Below the pieces are notes generated by a model. It did not search any database, was not told the DNA's origin, and worked only from the letters and a program-made list of their open reading frames with translations. The position numbers were made by a program, and so were the translations under genes. From Ornithinimicrobium sp. F0845 (GTDB lineage Bacteria > Actinomycetota > Actinomycetes > Actinomycetales > Dermatophilaceae), in the NCBI RefSeq assembly GCF_023015765.1, contig NZ_JALKAL010000001.1, positions 171,478 to 235,477 on the forward strand: a stretch of 64,000 nucleotides of DNA, written 5' to 3'. Shown here piece by piece: positions 51,619 to 61,207 of this stretch. Every line of letters begins with the position of its first letter. The stretch's first letter is position 1.

Positions 51619-52620
51619 ATGAGCGACATCATCGTGGCCAGTGGACTGGTCAAGAGATACGGCGAGGTGACGGCCCTGGACGGGCTGGACCTGAGGGTGC
51701 CGGAGGGGACCGTGCTCGGTCTGCTCGGGCCCAACGGTGCGGGCAAGACCACAGCGGTCCGCATCCTGACGACGCTGCTGCGTGCAGACGAGGGACAGGC
51801 GACCGTGGCCGGCATCGATGTCGCCCGGGACCCGCAGGGCGTGCGCTCGCGGATCGGGCTGTCGGGGCAGTATGCCGCGGTTGACGAGCACCTGACCGGT
51901 TTCGAGAACCTCGACATGGTCGGTCGGCTCTACGGGCTGGGGCGCACCCGGTCCCGCGAGCGGGCGCGCGAGCTCCTTGAGCGGTTCAGCCTGGCCGACG
52001 CCGGGGACCGGCCGTCGAAGACCTACTCCGGCGGCATGCGCCGCCGGCTCGACCTGGCGGCGGCGCTCGTGGCCGAGCCCCCGGTGCTGGTGCTGGACGA
52101 GCCCACCACCGGGCTGGACGTGCGCGCCCGGCAGGAGATGTGGGACGTCATCCAGGAGCTGGTCAGCGGCGGCAGCACCCTGCTGCTCACGACGCAGTAT
52201 CTCGAGGAGGCCGACCTCCTCGCCGACGACATCATCGTGATCGACCACGGGCGGGCGATCGCCCACGGCACCGCCGACCAGCTCAAGAGCCAGGTCGGCG
52301 GGGAGCGCGTGGAGCTGGTCGTCCAGGACGAGGGCGACACCCGGGCGGCCTTCGCGGCGCTGGCGACCGTCGCCACGAGCGAGGTCCAGCGCTCGGGCGG
52401 CGGCAAGCGGCTCAGCGCCCGCGTCGACGCCGGTCAACGCGCGCTGGCCGACGTGCTGCACCGGCTCCAGGAGGCAGGGGTCGAGGTGCTCGACATCGGG
52501 CTGCGCCGGCCCACCCTGGACGACGTCTTCCTGGAGCTGACCGGCCACGTCGCCGAGGAACGAGACAACGAGGCCGACCAGGACCGTGAGCTGGTCGGCT
52601 CGAAGGAGGGATCCCGATGA
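51619..52620 (+). CDS. DrrA-type ABC exporter ATP-binding protein
   Basis: The 333-residue ATPase belongs to the daunorubicin-resistance DrrA family. Walker A GPNGAGKTT lies near 40, the signature YSGGMRRRLDLAAAL near 137, Walker B VLVLDEPTTGLDVRARQEMW near 156 and LTTQYLEEADLLAD near 190. The C-terminal DrrA-specific segment RRPTLDDVFLELTGH is present. It energises export of a lipophilic compound with the permease encoded next. ATG 51619 follows GTGAGGGAG. Its stop overlaps the permease start (ATGA). The upstream gap 51422-51618 contains a run of seven A at about 51535 but no defined promoter. Confidence 0.92.
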   Translation: MSDIIVASGLVKRYGEVTALDGLDLRVPEGTVLGLLGPNGAGKTTAVRILTTLLRADEGQATVAGIDVARDPQGVRSRIGLSGQYAAVDEHLTGFENLDMVGRLYGLGRTRSRERARELLERFSLADAGDRPSKTYSGGMRRRLDLAAALVAEPPVLVLDEPTTGLDVRARQEMWDVIQELVSGGSTLLLTTQYLEEADLLADDIIVIDHGRAIAHGTADQLKSQVGGERVELVVQDEGDTRAAFAALATVATSEVQRSGGGKRLSARVDAGQRALADVLHRLQEAGVEVLDIGLRRPTLDDVFLELTGHVAEERDNEADQDRELVGSKEGSR

Positions 52621-53465
52621 CCACCCTGACCGAGACTCGCCGTCCCGCCGCCGCGGGCCGGCGGACCACCCCGGCGACCGTGCTCGCGGACAGCTGGGTC
52701 ATCGCCAAGCGCAACCTGATCAAGATCAAGCGGGTCCCCGAGATCCTGGTCTTCATCCTGATCAGCCCGATCATGTTCGTGCTGCTGTTCGCCTACGTCT
52801 TCGGCGGTGCCATCACGCCGGCCGACCCGGAGGCCTACCGCGAGTTCCTGATCGCCGGCATCTTCGCCCAGACCGTCGTGTTCGGCTCGACGTTCACCGG
52901 CGCGGGGCTGGCCGAGGACATGCAGAAGGGCATCATCGACCGGTTCCGGTCGCTGCCGATGTCGCGGGCCGCGGTCCTCATCGGGCGCACGGCCTCCGAC
53001 GTGGTCTACAACGTGCTGACGCTGATCATCATGGCGCTGACCGGCCTGCTGGTCGGGTGGCGGATCCGCAACTCGATGTTCGACGCGCTGGCCGGGTTCG
53101 CCCTGCTGCTGGTCTTCGCCTACGCGTTCAGCTGGGTGATGGCCTATGTCGGTCTGCTGGTGCCGAGCGTCGAGGTGATCAACAACGCCTCGTTCATCGT
53201 CATCATGCCGATGACCTTCATCTCCAACGCGTTCGTGCCGCTCGAGTCGTTCCCGACACCGTTGCGGATCTTCGCGGAGTGGAACCCGGTCTCGACCGTC
53301 ACGCAGGCCTCGCGCGACCTGTTCGGCAACAACCTGCCGATGTCCGCGCCCTCGGACGCGTGGTCGCTGCAGAACCCGGTGCTCTACACCCTGATCTGGA
53401 CGGTCGTCATCGTGCTGATCTTCGCGCCGCTGTCGATCGCCCGCTACCGGCGGACCTCCGCCTGA
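52617..53465 (+). CDS. DrrB-type ABC exporter permease
   Basis: The 282-residue membrane protein has six helices and the ABC-2 motif. Key stretches are VPEILVFILISPIMFVLLFAYVFGGAI, AGIFAQTVVFGSTFTGAGLAEDMQKGIIDRFRSLPMSR (the family signature) and MPMTFISNAFVPLESFPTPLRIFAEWNPVS near the end. It is the membrane partner of the ATPase with which it overlaps by 4 nt. The pair resembles antibiotic or lipid exporters, and no biosynthetic cluster is nearby. A long perfect hairpin follows. Confidence 0.92.
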   Translation: MTTLTETRRPAAAGRRTTPATVLADSWVIAKRNLIKIKRVPEILVFILISPIMFVLLFAYVFGGAITPADPEAYREFLIAGIFAQTVVFGSTFTGAGLAEDMQKGIIDRFRSLPMSRAAVLIGRTASDVVYNVLTLIIMALTGLLVGWRIRNSMFDALAGFALLLVFAYAFSWVMAYVGLLVPSVEVINNASFIVIMPMTFISNAFVPLESFPTPLRIFAEWNPVSTVTQASRDLFGNNLPMSAPSDAWSLQNPVLYTLIWTVVIVLIFAPLSIARYRRTSA

Positions 53466-53480
53466 GACAGGTTCGCGTGG

Positions 53481-53517
53481 GCCGAGGGGCCGGGTCAGCG
53501 TGACCCGGCCCCTCGGC
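53481..53517. terminator. Perfect 17-bp terminator hairpin after the DrrAB-type operon
   Basis: GCCGAGGGGCCGGGTCA pairs without mismatch with TGACCCGGCCCCTCGGC around GCG, 16 nt after the permease stop. It lies between convergent genes (53465 and 53553). Its right arm runs into a GGCATACTG copy. Confidence 0.85.
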
Positions 53518-53552
53518 ATACTGCAGGAGAATGGTGCCCGGCCTGGGAGGGC

Positions 53553-54065
53553 TCAGTCGTTCTGGTCGAGGCCGATCACGACGATCTCTGCGGACTCGTG
53601 CAGCCAGGTGAAGGTCAGGACCGTGCCGTCCTGCTCGTGCGACCAGGCGTCGATGGTGAGGGCGTTGTCCGGGATGGCCAGGGCCAGGCGGTAGAGCTCG
53701 CCGGGGTGACGTGCCCGGGCCAGCAGCACGGTGCTGTCGGCGAAGGCGAGCCGGCCGGTGTGCGGACCGGGAGCCGCTCGGATGGCGCGCAGGGGCACGC
53801 GCCGGGTGGACAGCACGCGCAGCCGGAGCTCCAGGAGCGCCTCCAGGGTGTGCGCCCCCTCGGCCTCGACTGCCGCGAACTCCCGCGCCAGCTCGGCCTC
53901 GTCCTCCGGGGCCACGTCGGGGTCGTCCGGACGGCGGGGCCCAGGACGTGGTGCGCGGGGCTCGCGCGCCGAGGTGCCACGACGCTGACGGCGGTCCCGC
54001 AGCGCGCGGACCACGCCCAGGCCCAGCACGAGGGCCAGGGCGAGGACCAGCACCGCCCACTCCAT
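53553..54065 (-). CDS. Single-helix membrane protein of unknown function
   Basis: The 170-residue protein begins with a membrane helix (MEWAVLVLALALVLGLGVVRAL), then a basic Arg/Pro-rich linker and an acidic region (DDPDVAPEDEAELAREFAAVE). A folded C-terminal domain (about 75-165) has RVPLRAIRAAPGPHTGRLAFADSTVLLARARHPGELYRLALAI and DAWSHEQDGTVLTFTWLHESAEIVVIG. No family recognised. ATG 54065 immediately precedes the hydrophobic helix. The gene is downstream of, and possibly co-transcribed with, the MMPL gene at 54141. Confidence 0.7.
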   Translation of the reverse strand: MEWAVLVLALALVLGLGVVRALRDRRQRRGTSAREPRAPRPGPRRPDDPDVAPEDEAELAREFAAVEAEGAHTLEALLELRLRVLSTRRVPLRAIRAAPGPHTGRLAFADSTVLLARARHPGELYRLALAIPDNALTIDAWSHEQDGTVLTFTWLHESAEIVVIGLDQND

Positions 54066-54140
54066 GCCTCCAGTGTTCCGCCCCGCTGGGTGGGGCGCCA
54101 CGGAGTTAGCGCTGAGAGAGCGCGGATCGTGGGGCCGCGA

Positions 54141-56258
54141 TCACCCCGCGGAGGCAGGGACGCGGTCGACGTCAGAGCGCGCCGGTCCGTCGGGCTCCTG
54201 CGGGCCCACGCGGCGGGGCCACCAGAAGCGCTCGCCGAGCGTGAGCACGATCGCCGGCACCAGGATGGTGCGGACCAGCAGCGTGTCCAGGAGCACGCCG
54301 ATGCAGATGACGGCGCCCACCTGGGCCAGGACGACGAGGGGCAGGACGCCGAGGACCGCAAAGACCGCGGCGAGCAGGATGCCGGCGCTGGTGATCACGC
54401 CACCGGTCGCGGACAGCGCCCGCAGCACCCCCTCCCGGCTGCCGACGTGACCGGCCTCCTCCAGGGTGCGGGTGATGAGGAAGATGTTGTAGTCCACGCC
54501 GAGGGCGACCAGGAACAGGAACGAGTAGAGCGGGACGATCGCCTCGAGGCCGCTGAAGCCCAGCAGCCCGGTGAACAGCCACCACGAGACGCCGAGCGCG
54601 GCACAGAAGCTGGCGATGACGCTGGCCACGAGGATGACGGGCGCCACCACGGAGCGCAGGATCGCGGCGAGCGCGAGCAGCACCAGGATCAGGATGATCG
54701 GCAGGATCACGAGGCGGTCCCGGGAGCTCGCGTCGGAGGCGTCGGCCGCCTCTGCGGCGGTGCCGGTCACATAGGTCTCCGGCACGTCCGTCGTCACGGT
54801 GCGGACCTCGTCGAGGGCGGCGCGCGCCTCGGCCGATTCCGCAGGGGTGGTGAGCACCAGGCTCAGCTGGGTGACCCCGCCGCCCTGGGCGCCGAGGCTG
54901 ACAGAGCCCACGGGCTCCAGTGCCTCCAGGTCGGTGATGAGCTGCTCGACGGTGGCCTCGTCCTCGGTCGCGGTCACCACGACGGTCGGGTCGGCCGCGC
55001 CCTCGGGGAAGGACTCCGCCAGGCGCTCGGCAGCGACGATCGCCTCGGGCTTCTCGGTGAACTGCTCCGAGGCAGGCAACCCGAGCTGGAGCTGCGTCAG
55101 GCCGAAGGCCATCGCCGCGAGCAGCGTCAGGGTGCCGACGATGAAGGTCCGTGGCCGGACCGCCACCTGGTCACCGATCCGTCGCCAGGCCGAGCGCCGA
55201 CCGGCCTGGCTCTCCTCACCGACGCGCGGCACCTTCGGCCAGAAGATCCAGCGGCCGAACAGCACGAGCGCCGCCGGGAGCATCAGCAGCACGAAGGCGG
55301 CGGCGACGATGATGCCCACGGCGCTGGCCAGCCCCAGACCGCGGGTGTTGGGGAAGACCGAGAGCAGCAGGGTGAGCACGCCCACGACGACCGTGGCCGC
55401 GCTGGCGAGGACCGCCTCCGACGTGCGGCGCAGCGCGCGGGCCATCGCCCGGTGCCGGTCCTCGTCGGTGCGGAGCTCGTCGCGGTAGCGGGAGATCAGG
55501 AGCAGTGCGTAGTTGGTCCCCGCGCCGAAGACCAGCACCGAGAGGATGCCGATGGTGGACTCGTCCCAGGGCACCCCGAAGAGGGCGAGCACCTGGGTGG
55601 CGAGGATCGCGGCGGTGCGGTCGGCAATCGCCACCACTGTGAGCGGGACCAGCCAGAGCGTGGGGCTGCGGTAGGTCACCAGCAGCAGCAGCGCCACGAC
55701 GGAGGCGGTGAAGGCGAGCAGGGTCGTGTTGGCTCCGGCGAACACCTCGGTGAGGTCGGCCCGCACCGCCGCCGGACCGGTCACCTGCACGTCCACGCCC
55801 TCAGGCGTGGCGTCGCGGAGCGAGGTGCGCAGGTCGCTCACCGACGCGGCGACCTCGGTCGCGGTCCTGGCCGGGACGTTGACGACCGAGATCGCCGCCG
55901 TCCCGTCCTCGGAGGGCTGGAGGAAGGCGGGCGGTCCCGGCACCCCGGTGTCCAGACCCTCGACGACCTGCTCGAGCTCGCCGACGGAGGGGCCGATCTC
56001 GGAGTCCGCGCTGAACAGGATGATGGCGGTCGCTGTGTCCTCGGTGGGGAGCCGCTCCTGTAGCTCCACACCCTGCGTCGACTCGTACCCCACGGGCAGG
56101 GTGTCCGTCGGGTGGGGGTCGCGCTCGGCCTCCCCGAGCCCCGCCATCACTCCAGCGCCCACCAGAAGGCCCAGCAGGGCGACGATCCATGCGGTGCGCC
56201 TGCCGGTGACGGTGTCGATGAGCCGATCGATGACGGCGCCCAAGGGACCACTCCTCAT
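54141..56258 (-). CDS. MMPL/RND-family transporter
   Basis: The roughly 705-residue protein has two sets of six membrane helices, the N-terminal one starting WIVALLGLLVGAGVMAGL. Each half contains the proton-relay region: VLVFGAGTNYALLIS-RYRDELR in the first and SFLFLVALGVDYNIFLITRTLEE in the second, where the first half has Asn-Tyr instead of Asp-Tyr. The large external loops follow helices 1 and 7. Related actinobacterial proteins export lipids or siderophores and are often controlled by a TetR repressor; none is adjacent, but an inverted repeat of that type overlaps the start. ATG 56258 is given; TTG 56243 is also possible. It is not closely similar to the MMPL protein at 21321. Confidence 0.88.
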   Translation of the reverse strand: MRSGPLGAVIDRLIDTVTGRRTAWIVALLGLLVGAGVMAGLGEAERDPHPTDTLPVGYESTQGVELQERLPTEDTATAIILFSADSEIGPSVGELEQVVEGLDTGVPGPPAFLQPSEDGTAAISVVNVPARTATEVAASVSDLRTSLRDATPEGVDVQVTGPAAVRADLTEVFAGANTTLLAFTASVVALLLLVTYRSPTLWLVPLTVVAIADRTAAILATQVLALFGVPWDESTIGILSVLVFGAGTNYALLLISRYRDELRTDEDRHRAMARALRRTSEAVLASAATVVVGVLTLLLSVFPNTRGLGLASAVGIIVAAAFVLLMLPAALVLFGRWIFWPKVPRVGEESQAGRRSAWRRIGDQVAVRPRTFIVGTLTLLAAMAFGLTQLQLGLPASEQFTEKPEAIVAAERLAESFPEGAADPTVVVTATEDEATVEQLITDLEALEPVGSVSLGAQGGGVTQLSLVLTTPAESAEARAALDEVRTVTTDVPETYVTGTAAEAADASDASSRDRLVILPIILILVLLALAAILRSVVAPVILVASVIASFCAALGVSWWLFTGLLGFSGLEAIVPLYSFLFLVALGVDYNIFLITRTLEEAGHVGSREGVLRALSATGGVITSAGILLAAVFAVLGVLPLVVLAQVGAVICIGVLLDTLLVRTILVPAIVLTLGERFWWPRRVGPQEPDGPARSDVDRVPASAG

Positions 56259-56260
56259 AC

Positions 56261-56286
56261 AGGTTGAAAAAGGTTTGTCCAACCTT
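56261..56286. promoter_or_regulatory. Inverted-repeat operator candidate at the second MMPL gene
   Basis: AAGGTT-tgtcc-AACCTT (56270-56286) is a perfect 6-bp inverted repeat with 5-bp spacer; an overlapping AGGTTG...CAACCT pair (56261-56285) widens it. On the minus strand TTGGAC and TATGAG lie 17 bp apart across the same bases. The form and place suit a TetR-type repressor that blocks the promoter. Confidence 0.55.
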
Positions 56287-56426
56287 AGGTCACAGAGTCA
56301 GGCCGGGCGCACGCAAACTACGGCATCGACCTGTGACGGCCGCACAGCGCCTTCCCCATAGTCGCCGCGCCGACCCGCCGTCACCCCCCGAACCCGGCGG
56401 TGGCAGCTGCGGCTCGGGGGACTCTG

Positions 56427-56639
56427 CTACTTCTCGACGCGGAAGCCGAGCTTGATGCCGACCTGCCAGTCCGCGACCTTGCCCGCGTCGTCGAGGTGTC
56501 CGCGGATCTCGGTCACCTCGAACCAGTCGAGGTTGCGCACGGTCTGGCTCGCAGAGGCGAGGGCGTTGTTGACGGCGGACTCCACACTGTCCGGTGAGCT
56601 GCCCACGAGCTCTGAGATGGCATAGACGTGGTTGGCCAT
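56427..56639 (-). CDS. Dodecin family flavin-binding protein
   Basis: The 70-residue protein matches dodecin: YAISELVGSSPDSVESAVNNALASASQTVRNLDWFEVTEIRGHL and GKVADWQVGIKLGFRVEK. The Trp in LDWFEV stacks on the flavin ring; dodecamers bind FMN or riboflavin and are thought to buffer free flavin. ATG 56639 follows GGAGGATC. It is a single-gene unit between the MMPL and methyltransferase genes. Confidence 0.93.
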   Translation of the reverse strand: MANHVYAISELVGSSPDSVESAVNNALASASQTVRNLDWFEVTEIRGHLDDAGKVADWQVGIKLGFRVEK

Positions 56640-56724
56640 GGTGATCCTCCGGGGCGTCGGGCCGGACGCCGGTCGCCCGGCTCTTGCTCCAACGTAGCCC
56701 TCACGGCGCCTCGCGCAACCGCTG

Positions 56725-57330
56725 TCAGGCTGGCCGCAGGACCGCGACGAGGAAGGGTGAGTCGGTGCGGAACGGGCGCAGGTCCCACGTGGACAGCAGC
56801 ACGTCCGGCACCAACCCGGCGGCCTCCGCGTCCGCCAGGACCTCGGTGAACGGGTAGCCGCGGCCCTCCCCGTAGCCGATCACGACCCGCCCCTCGGGAG
56901 CCGTGTGCTTCCGGAGCCGGGCCAGCACGTCCCGGCGGGTGCTCGGTGCCAGGAAGGCGACGACGTTGCCGGCGCTGACGACCACGTCAAACGGATCGAG
57001 TATGCCGTGGGCCGGCAGGTCCAGCTCCGCCAGGTCCCCGGTGATCCAGGTCGGGCCGGGATGGTCCTCCTCGGCCGCGCGGACCAGCACGGGGTCGACG
57101 TCGACCCCGACGACGGTGTGTCCTAGCCGGTGCAGGTGGCCGCCGATGCGGCCACCGCCGCTGCCGGCGTCAAGGATCCGCGCGCCGCGCGGCGCCATCG
57201 CGTCCACCAGGCGCGCCTCGCCGACCACATCCGCCCCGGATGCGGCCAGCCGACGGAAGCGATCGGCATACTTCGTGGAGTGCGCAGGGTCCGCCGCGAC
57301 CTGACGCATCCACCCACTCGGTTCGACCAT
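56725..57330 (-). CDS. Class I SAM-dependent methyltransferase
   Basis: The 201-residue protein has the class I methyltransferase fold. Motif I ILDAGSGGGRIGGHL lies near 53, VVGVDVDPVLVRAA near 75 gives the acidic ribose-binding residue, and WITGDLAELDLP follows. FDVVVSAGNVVAFLAP is motif IV. The substrate is not evident; similar small proteins methylate metabolites. ATG 57330 has a TAGCCT box at exactly leaderless spacing. It is divergent from the subtilase gene, with 156 nt between. Confidence 0.88.
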   Translation of the reverse strand: MVEPSGWMRQVAADPAHSTKYADRFRRLAASGADVVGEARLVDAMAPRGARILDAGSGGGRIGGHLHRLGHTVVGVDVDPVLVRAAEEDHPGPTWITGDLAELDLPAHGILDPFDVVVSAGNVVAFLAPSTRRDVLARLRKHTAPEGRVVIGYGEGRGYPFTEVLADAEAAGLVPDVLLSTWDLRPFRTDSPFLVAVLRPA

Positions 57331-57336
57331 GACACC

Positions 57337-57342
57337 AGGCTA
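57337..57342 (-). promoter_or_regulatory. Leaderless promoter -10 box for the methyltransferase
   Basis: TAGCCT on the minus strand ends 6 nt before ATG 57330; the predicted transcript starts on the ATG. Confidence 0.5.
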
Positions 57343-57486
57343 GCCAGGCCCCACCGACCGGGCCGGGCGACCGGGTCTCCGACGCACGCATCGGCGAAAC
57401 AGATTGCGCCGCAACCCTGGTCAAGAGGAAGGCGGACTGGCTAGGGTCGTGCTCACATCCTGCTCCCCAACCGCACGGAGAGACCC

Positions 57487-60400
57487 ATGAGACCCAGATC
57501 CCGCCCACCGGTCGACGTCGCACGACTGCGGCGCCGCGGCCTCGGTGCCGTCGCCGCGAGCGCGCTCGTCGCGAGCTCGCTCGCCACGGGTGTCGCCACC
57601 GCCGACGAGGACGACGCGACCTACCTCGGCAGTGCTCCGGACTTCGGCATCGAGCCGAGCGCCACGGACACGACCTTCGACGAGGGGGTGCTGGCCGGGA
57701 GTCCCCGGGTGGCGTCCGCCTACTTCGTGCAGCTGAAGGGCAGGTCGGTCATCGAGGGGGCCAGCGCGCAGGCGGTGAGCGCGGAGCAGGAAGGGTTCCT
57801 CCAGGACGCCGCAGCTCTGGGCGCGACCGTCGACGTCCGGGAGACCTACCGCAACGTCTGGAACGGCGTGACGGTGGACGCGTCCTCGGCCGACCTGTCG
57901 GTCCTCGCCGGGGCGAGCCAGGTGGAGGCGATCTTCCCGGTGTACCTGATGGACGCCCCGGAGGTGGACCCGGACGCGGTCGCGCCGATGATGGAGTCTG
58001 CCATCGGTATGACCGGTGTGGATGAGGCGCACGAGATGGGATACACCGGCGCCGGGCTGCGGATCGGCATCATCGACACCGGTGTCGACGTGGACCACCC
58101 CGACTTCGGCGGCGGTGGCACCCCGACCGACGGCCTGCACCCGAACTGGCGGACCAGCCAGATCCAGTACGGCCTCGACCTGGTTGGTGACAACTACAAC
58201 GCCAACCCGCAGTCGGCCGCCTACGACCCCGTGCCGCTGCCGGACGGCAACCCGGACGACTGCAACGGGCACGGCACGCACGTGGCCGGCATCGCGGCCG
58301 GCAACGGTGACCCCGCTGCCGGCGGGGTGGTCGGGGTGGCGCCGGACGCCACCCTCGGTGCCTACCGCGTCTTCGGCTGTGGCGGCTCCACCACGGCGGA
58401 GATCATGCTCTCCGCGATGGAGCGCAGCTACGAGGACGGCATGGACGTGGTGAACATGTCCATCGGCTCGGCCTTCATGACGTGGAAGCAGTACCCCACC
58501 GCCGTGGCCGCCGACGCCCTCGTCGACGCCGGTGTCATCGTGGTGGCCTCCATCGGCAACAGCGGTGCGGAGGGCCTCTACTCCGCCGGTGCCCCGGGCG
58601 TCGGCGACAAGGTCATCGGCGTGGCGTCCTTCGACAACACGCAGATCGTCGTCAACGCGGTGACCATCAGTCCCGATGACACCGAGATCGGCTACGTCAA
58701 CGCCACCGGCGCGGGCCCGACCCCGACCGAGGGCACCACGGTGCTCTCCAGGCTCGGGGACCCGGGCAGCGCCGAGGCCCGGGCCTGCGTGCCCATCACC
58801 GCCGACCTCACCGGCACCACGGTGCTCATCGAGCGCGGGGCCCACGCGGATCACCCTGCCTGCGACGCCTCGTTCTACAACAAGGCCCTGCAGGGTCAGG
58901 AGGCCGGCGCCGAGGCAGTGATCATCTACAACAACGTTGCCGGTCTGATCAACCCCACCGTTGAGCCACCGTCACCGGCTGACCCGCCGGTCACCATCCC
59001 CGTCATCTTCATCCAGCAGGCCGACGGTGCGCTGATCGACGGCCGCATCGTCGCCGGTGAGACGACGCTGACCTGGACCGACCAGGAGACTTCCATCCCC
59101 TCGCCCACGGGTGGCCTGATCTCGAGCTTCAGCTCATACGGGATGACGGCCGAGCTCGACCTCAAGCCGGACATCGGCGCGCCGGGCGGCAACATCCGGT
59201 CGGCATGGCCGCTGGAGAACGGCAGCTATGCCACCATCTCGGGCACCTCGATGGCCTCCCCGCACGTCGCCGGCGCGGCAGCACTGCTGCTGCAAGCGCG
59301 CCCGGACCTGACGGTGGCCGGCGTGCGTGACGTGCTGCAGAACCACGCGGACCCGGCGCTCTGGTCGCTCAACACTGCGCCCGGCCTTCTTGAGGGTGCC
59401 TTCCGCCAGGGTGCGGGCTTGCTCGACCTCGACGACGCGATCCTGGCCACGACCTCGATCAGCCCCGGCAAGCTCTCACTGGGCGAGGGTGAGGCGGGAC
59501 CACACACGGTGTCGCTGTCGGTGACCAACACCTCGGACTCGCCGGTCACCTACGCGATCAGCAACAACGGTGAAACCATCGCGGTCGGCCCGCCGACCAC
59601 CGCTCCGTCCTACTTCTACGACCCCGCCAACATGGTCGGACCGTCCGACGTCACGGTCGGTGCCGGTGAGACCGCTGTCGTCGAGCTGACCTTCACCCCC
59701 CCGGTGATCAGCCAGCGGATGTACAGCGGCTGGGTCACCTTCACTCCCGGGGACGGCGAAACGCTCCGGGTGCCCTATGCCGGGTTTGCCGGCGACTACC
59801 AGAGCATCGAGGTGCTCACCCCCGGCTCCTCCGGTGCGCTGCCGGTGCTGGGTCAGCTCGCCGAGTGCGACCGGTTGATCGGTGACGAGTGCGTGTGGAA
59901 CGGGGTCTGGGACGGATTCTCCGACACGGGCACGGGCAATGAGCCGATCTTCACCCTGGTGGACGGGGACGTCCCGACGATCCTGGCCCACCTGGAGCAC
60001 CAGGCACGCTCGGTGACGCTCACGGCATACGAGGCCGGTGCGGACGGTTCCCAGGGCGACCAGGTCGGGGTGGTGTCCACCCAGGACTACCTCGCCCGAT
60101 CGGCCACCCAGGGCAGCTTCGACGCGTTCGTCTGGGACGGCACGTTCCAGGGCGAGGCGGTCGCCGACGGCAAGTACATCCTCGAGCTGGCCGTGCTCAA
60201 GGCTCTCGGCGATTCGGCGAATCCTGCCCACACCGAGACCTTCACCAGCGAGCCGTTCACGATCGGCGACGAGTCGGCAGCGCCGACCTCACCCGAGGTC
60301 ACCCGGTTCACCGGGACCGACCGGTTCGCCACGGCGGCGCGGATCTCGGCCGAGACCGAGCCGGGCGTCGAGACCGTCTACATCGCGACCGGTCTCGATT

Positions 60401-61194
60401 ACCCGGATGCACTCGCGGGCGCGGCCCGTGCCGGCAGCGAGGGTGCGCCGGTGCTCCTGGTCCGTGCGGACTCGATCCCGGCGGCGACGCAGTTCGAGCT
60501 CAGCCGGCTCCAGCCCCAGAACATCGTGGTGCTGGGTGGCACCTCGGTGATCCAGGGCTCGGTGACCGGTGCGTTGCGTGACTTCACCGACGGTGACGTC
60601 ACCCGCGTGTCCGGGCTGGACCGCTATGACACAGCGGTCCAGATCTCCGCGGTGCACGCGCCGGGTGTCGACACGGTCTATGTGGCGACCGGATCACAGT
60701 TCCCCGACGCGTTGGCCGGCGCAGCCCGGGCCGGTGCGGTGGATGGTCCGGTGCTCCTGGTCAAGCAGGACCGTGTTCCGGCCGTCACCAGGGCCGAGCT
60801 CGAGCGACTGGCACCGGCCAACATCGTGCTGCTCGGCGGCACGGAAGCGATCTCGGGCGCGGTGGAGACCGAGCTCGCGGCCATCGGCACGGTCGACCGG
60901 GTGAGTGGCACCGACCGCTACGGCACCGCCGCGGCGATCTCGGAGGTCTACGAGCCCGGCACCGGGGTGGCGTTCGTGGCCACCGGCCAGGACTTCCCGG
61001 ACGCGCTCGCCGGCGCGGCCAGGGCTGGTCACCTGGAGAGCCCGGTCCTCTTGGTCAAGCAGGACCACATTCCGGCCGCCACCCTGGCGCAGCTGGAGCG
61101 GCTGCAGGCCCACGAGGTCGTCATCCTCGGTGGTTTCGGCGCGGTCTCCTCCGACGTTGAGGAGCAGATCGCGGCGCTCACCTACGGCGACTGA
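57487..61194 (+). CDS. Secreted subtilisin-like protease with cell-wall-binding repeats
   Basis: The 1235-residue exported protease has a basic signal peptide ending near ATGVATA. A prodomain (about 70-165, inhibitor I9 type) has YFVQLKGRSVIEG. The S8 catalytic triad is complete: Asp in IGIIDTGVDVDHPDF near 197, His in GHGTHVAGIAAGNG near 261, and Ser in SGTSMASPHVAGAAALL near 585. A PA insertion lies at about 410-520. Fn3-like and FlgD-like beta domains fill 640-930. Three cell-wall-binding type 2 repeats end the protein (939-1234), each starting R-x-x-G-x-D-R-x-x-T-A and containing FPDALAGAARAG. It should process proteins at the cell surface. ATG 57487 follows GGAGAGA. Confidence 0.93.
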   Translation: MRPRSRPPVDVARLRRRGLGAVAASALVASSLATGVATADEDDATYLGSAPDFGIEPSATDTTFDEGVLAGSPRVASAYFVQLKGRSVIEGASAQAVSAEQEGFLQDAAALGATVDVRETYRNVWNGVTVDASSADLSVLAGASQVEAIFPVYLMDAPEVDPDAVAPMMESAIGMTGVDEAHEMGYTGAGLRIGIIDTGVDVDHPDFGGGGTPTDGLHPNWRTSQIQYGLDLVGDNYNANPQSAAYDPVPLPDGNPDDCNGHGTHVAGIAAGNGDPAAGGVVGVAPDATLGAYRVFGCGGSTTAEIMLSAMERSYEDGMDVVNMSIGSAFMTWKQYPTAVAADALVDAGVIVVASIGNSGAEGLYSAGAPGVGDKVIGVASFDNTQIVVNAVTISPDDTEIGYVNATGAGPTPTEGTTVLSRLGDPGSAEARACVPITADLTGTTVLIERGAHADHPACDASFYNKALQGQEAGAEAVIIYNNVAGLINPTVEPPSPADPPVTIPVIFIQQADGALIDGRIVAGETTLTWTDQETSIPSPTGGLISSFSSYGMTAELDLKPDIGAPGGNIRSAWPLENGSYATISGTSMASPHVAGAAALLLQARPDLTVAGVRDVLQNHADPALWSLNTAPGLLEGAFRQGAGLLDLDDAILATTSISPGKLSLGEGEAGPHTVSLSVTNTSDSPVTYAISNNGETIAVGPPTTAPSYFYDPANMVGPSDVTVGAGETAVVELTFTPPVISQRMYSGWVTFTPGDGETLRVPYAGFAGDYQSIEVLTPGSSGALPVLGQLAECDRLIGDECVWNGVWDGFSDTGTGNEPIFTLVDGDVPTILAHLEHQARSVTLTAYEAGADGSQGDQVGVVSTQDYLARSATQGSFDAFVWDGTFQGEAVADGKYILELAVLKALGDSANPAHTETFTSEPFTIGDESAAPTSPEVTRFTGTDRFATAARISAETEPGVETVYIATGLDYPDALAGAARAGSEGAPVLLVRADSIPAATQFELSRLQPQNIVVLGGTSVIQGSVTGALRDFTDGDVTRVSGLDRYDTAVQISAVHAPGVDTVYVATGSQFPDALAGAARAGAVDGPVLLVKQDRVPAVTRAELERLAPANIVLLGGTEAISGAVETELAAIGTVDRVSGTDRYGTAAAISEVYEPGTGVAFVATGQDFPDALAGAARAGHLESPVLLVKQDHIPAATLAQLERLQAHEVVILGGFGAVSSDVEEQIAALTYGD

Positions 61195-61207
61195 CCCCTC
61201 GTCGGCG

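Noticed and set aside
51619-53465. DrrAB-like genes as sign of an antibiotic biosynthetic cluster
   Set aside because: No polyketide, peptide or tailoring enzymes are nearby; the exporter pair is common as a stand-alone unit.
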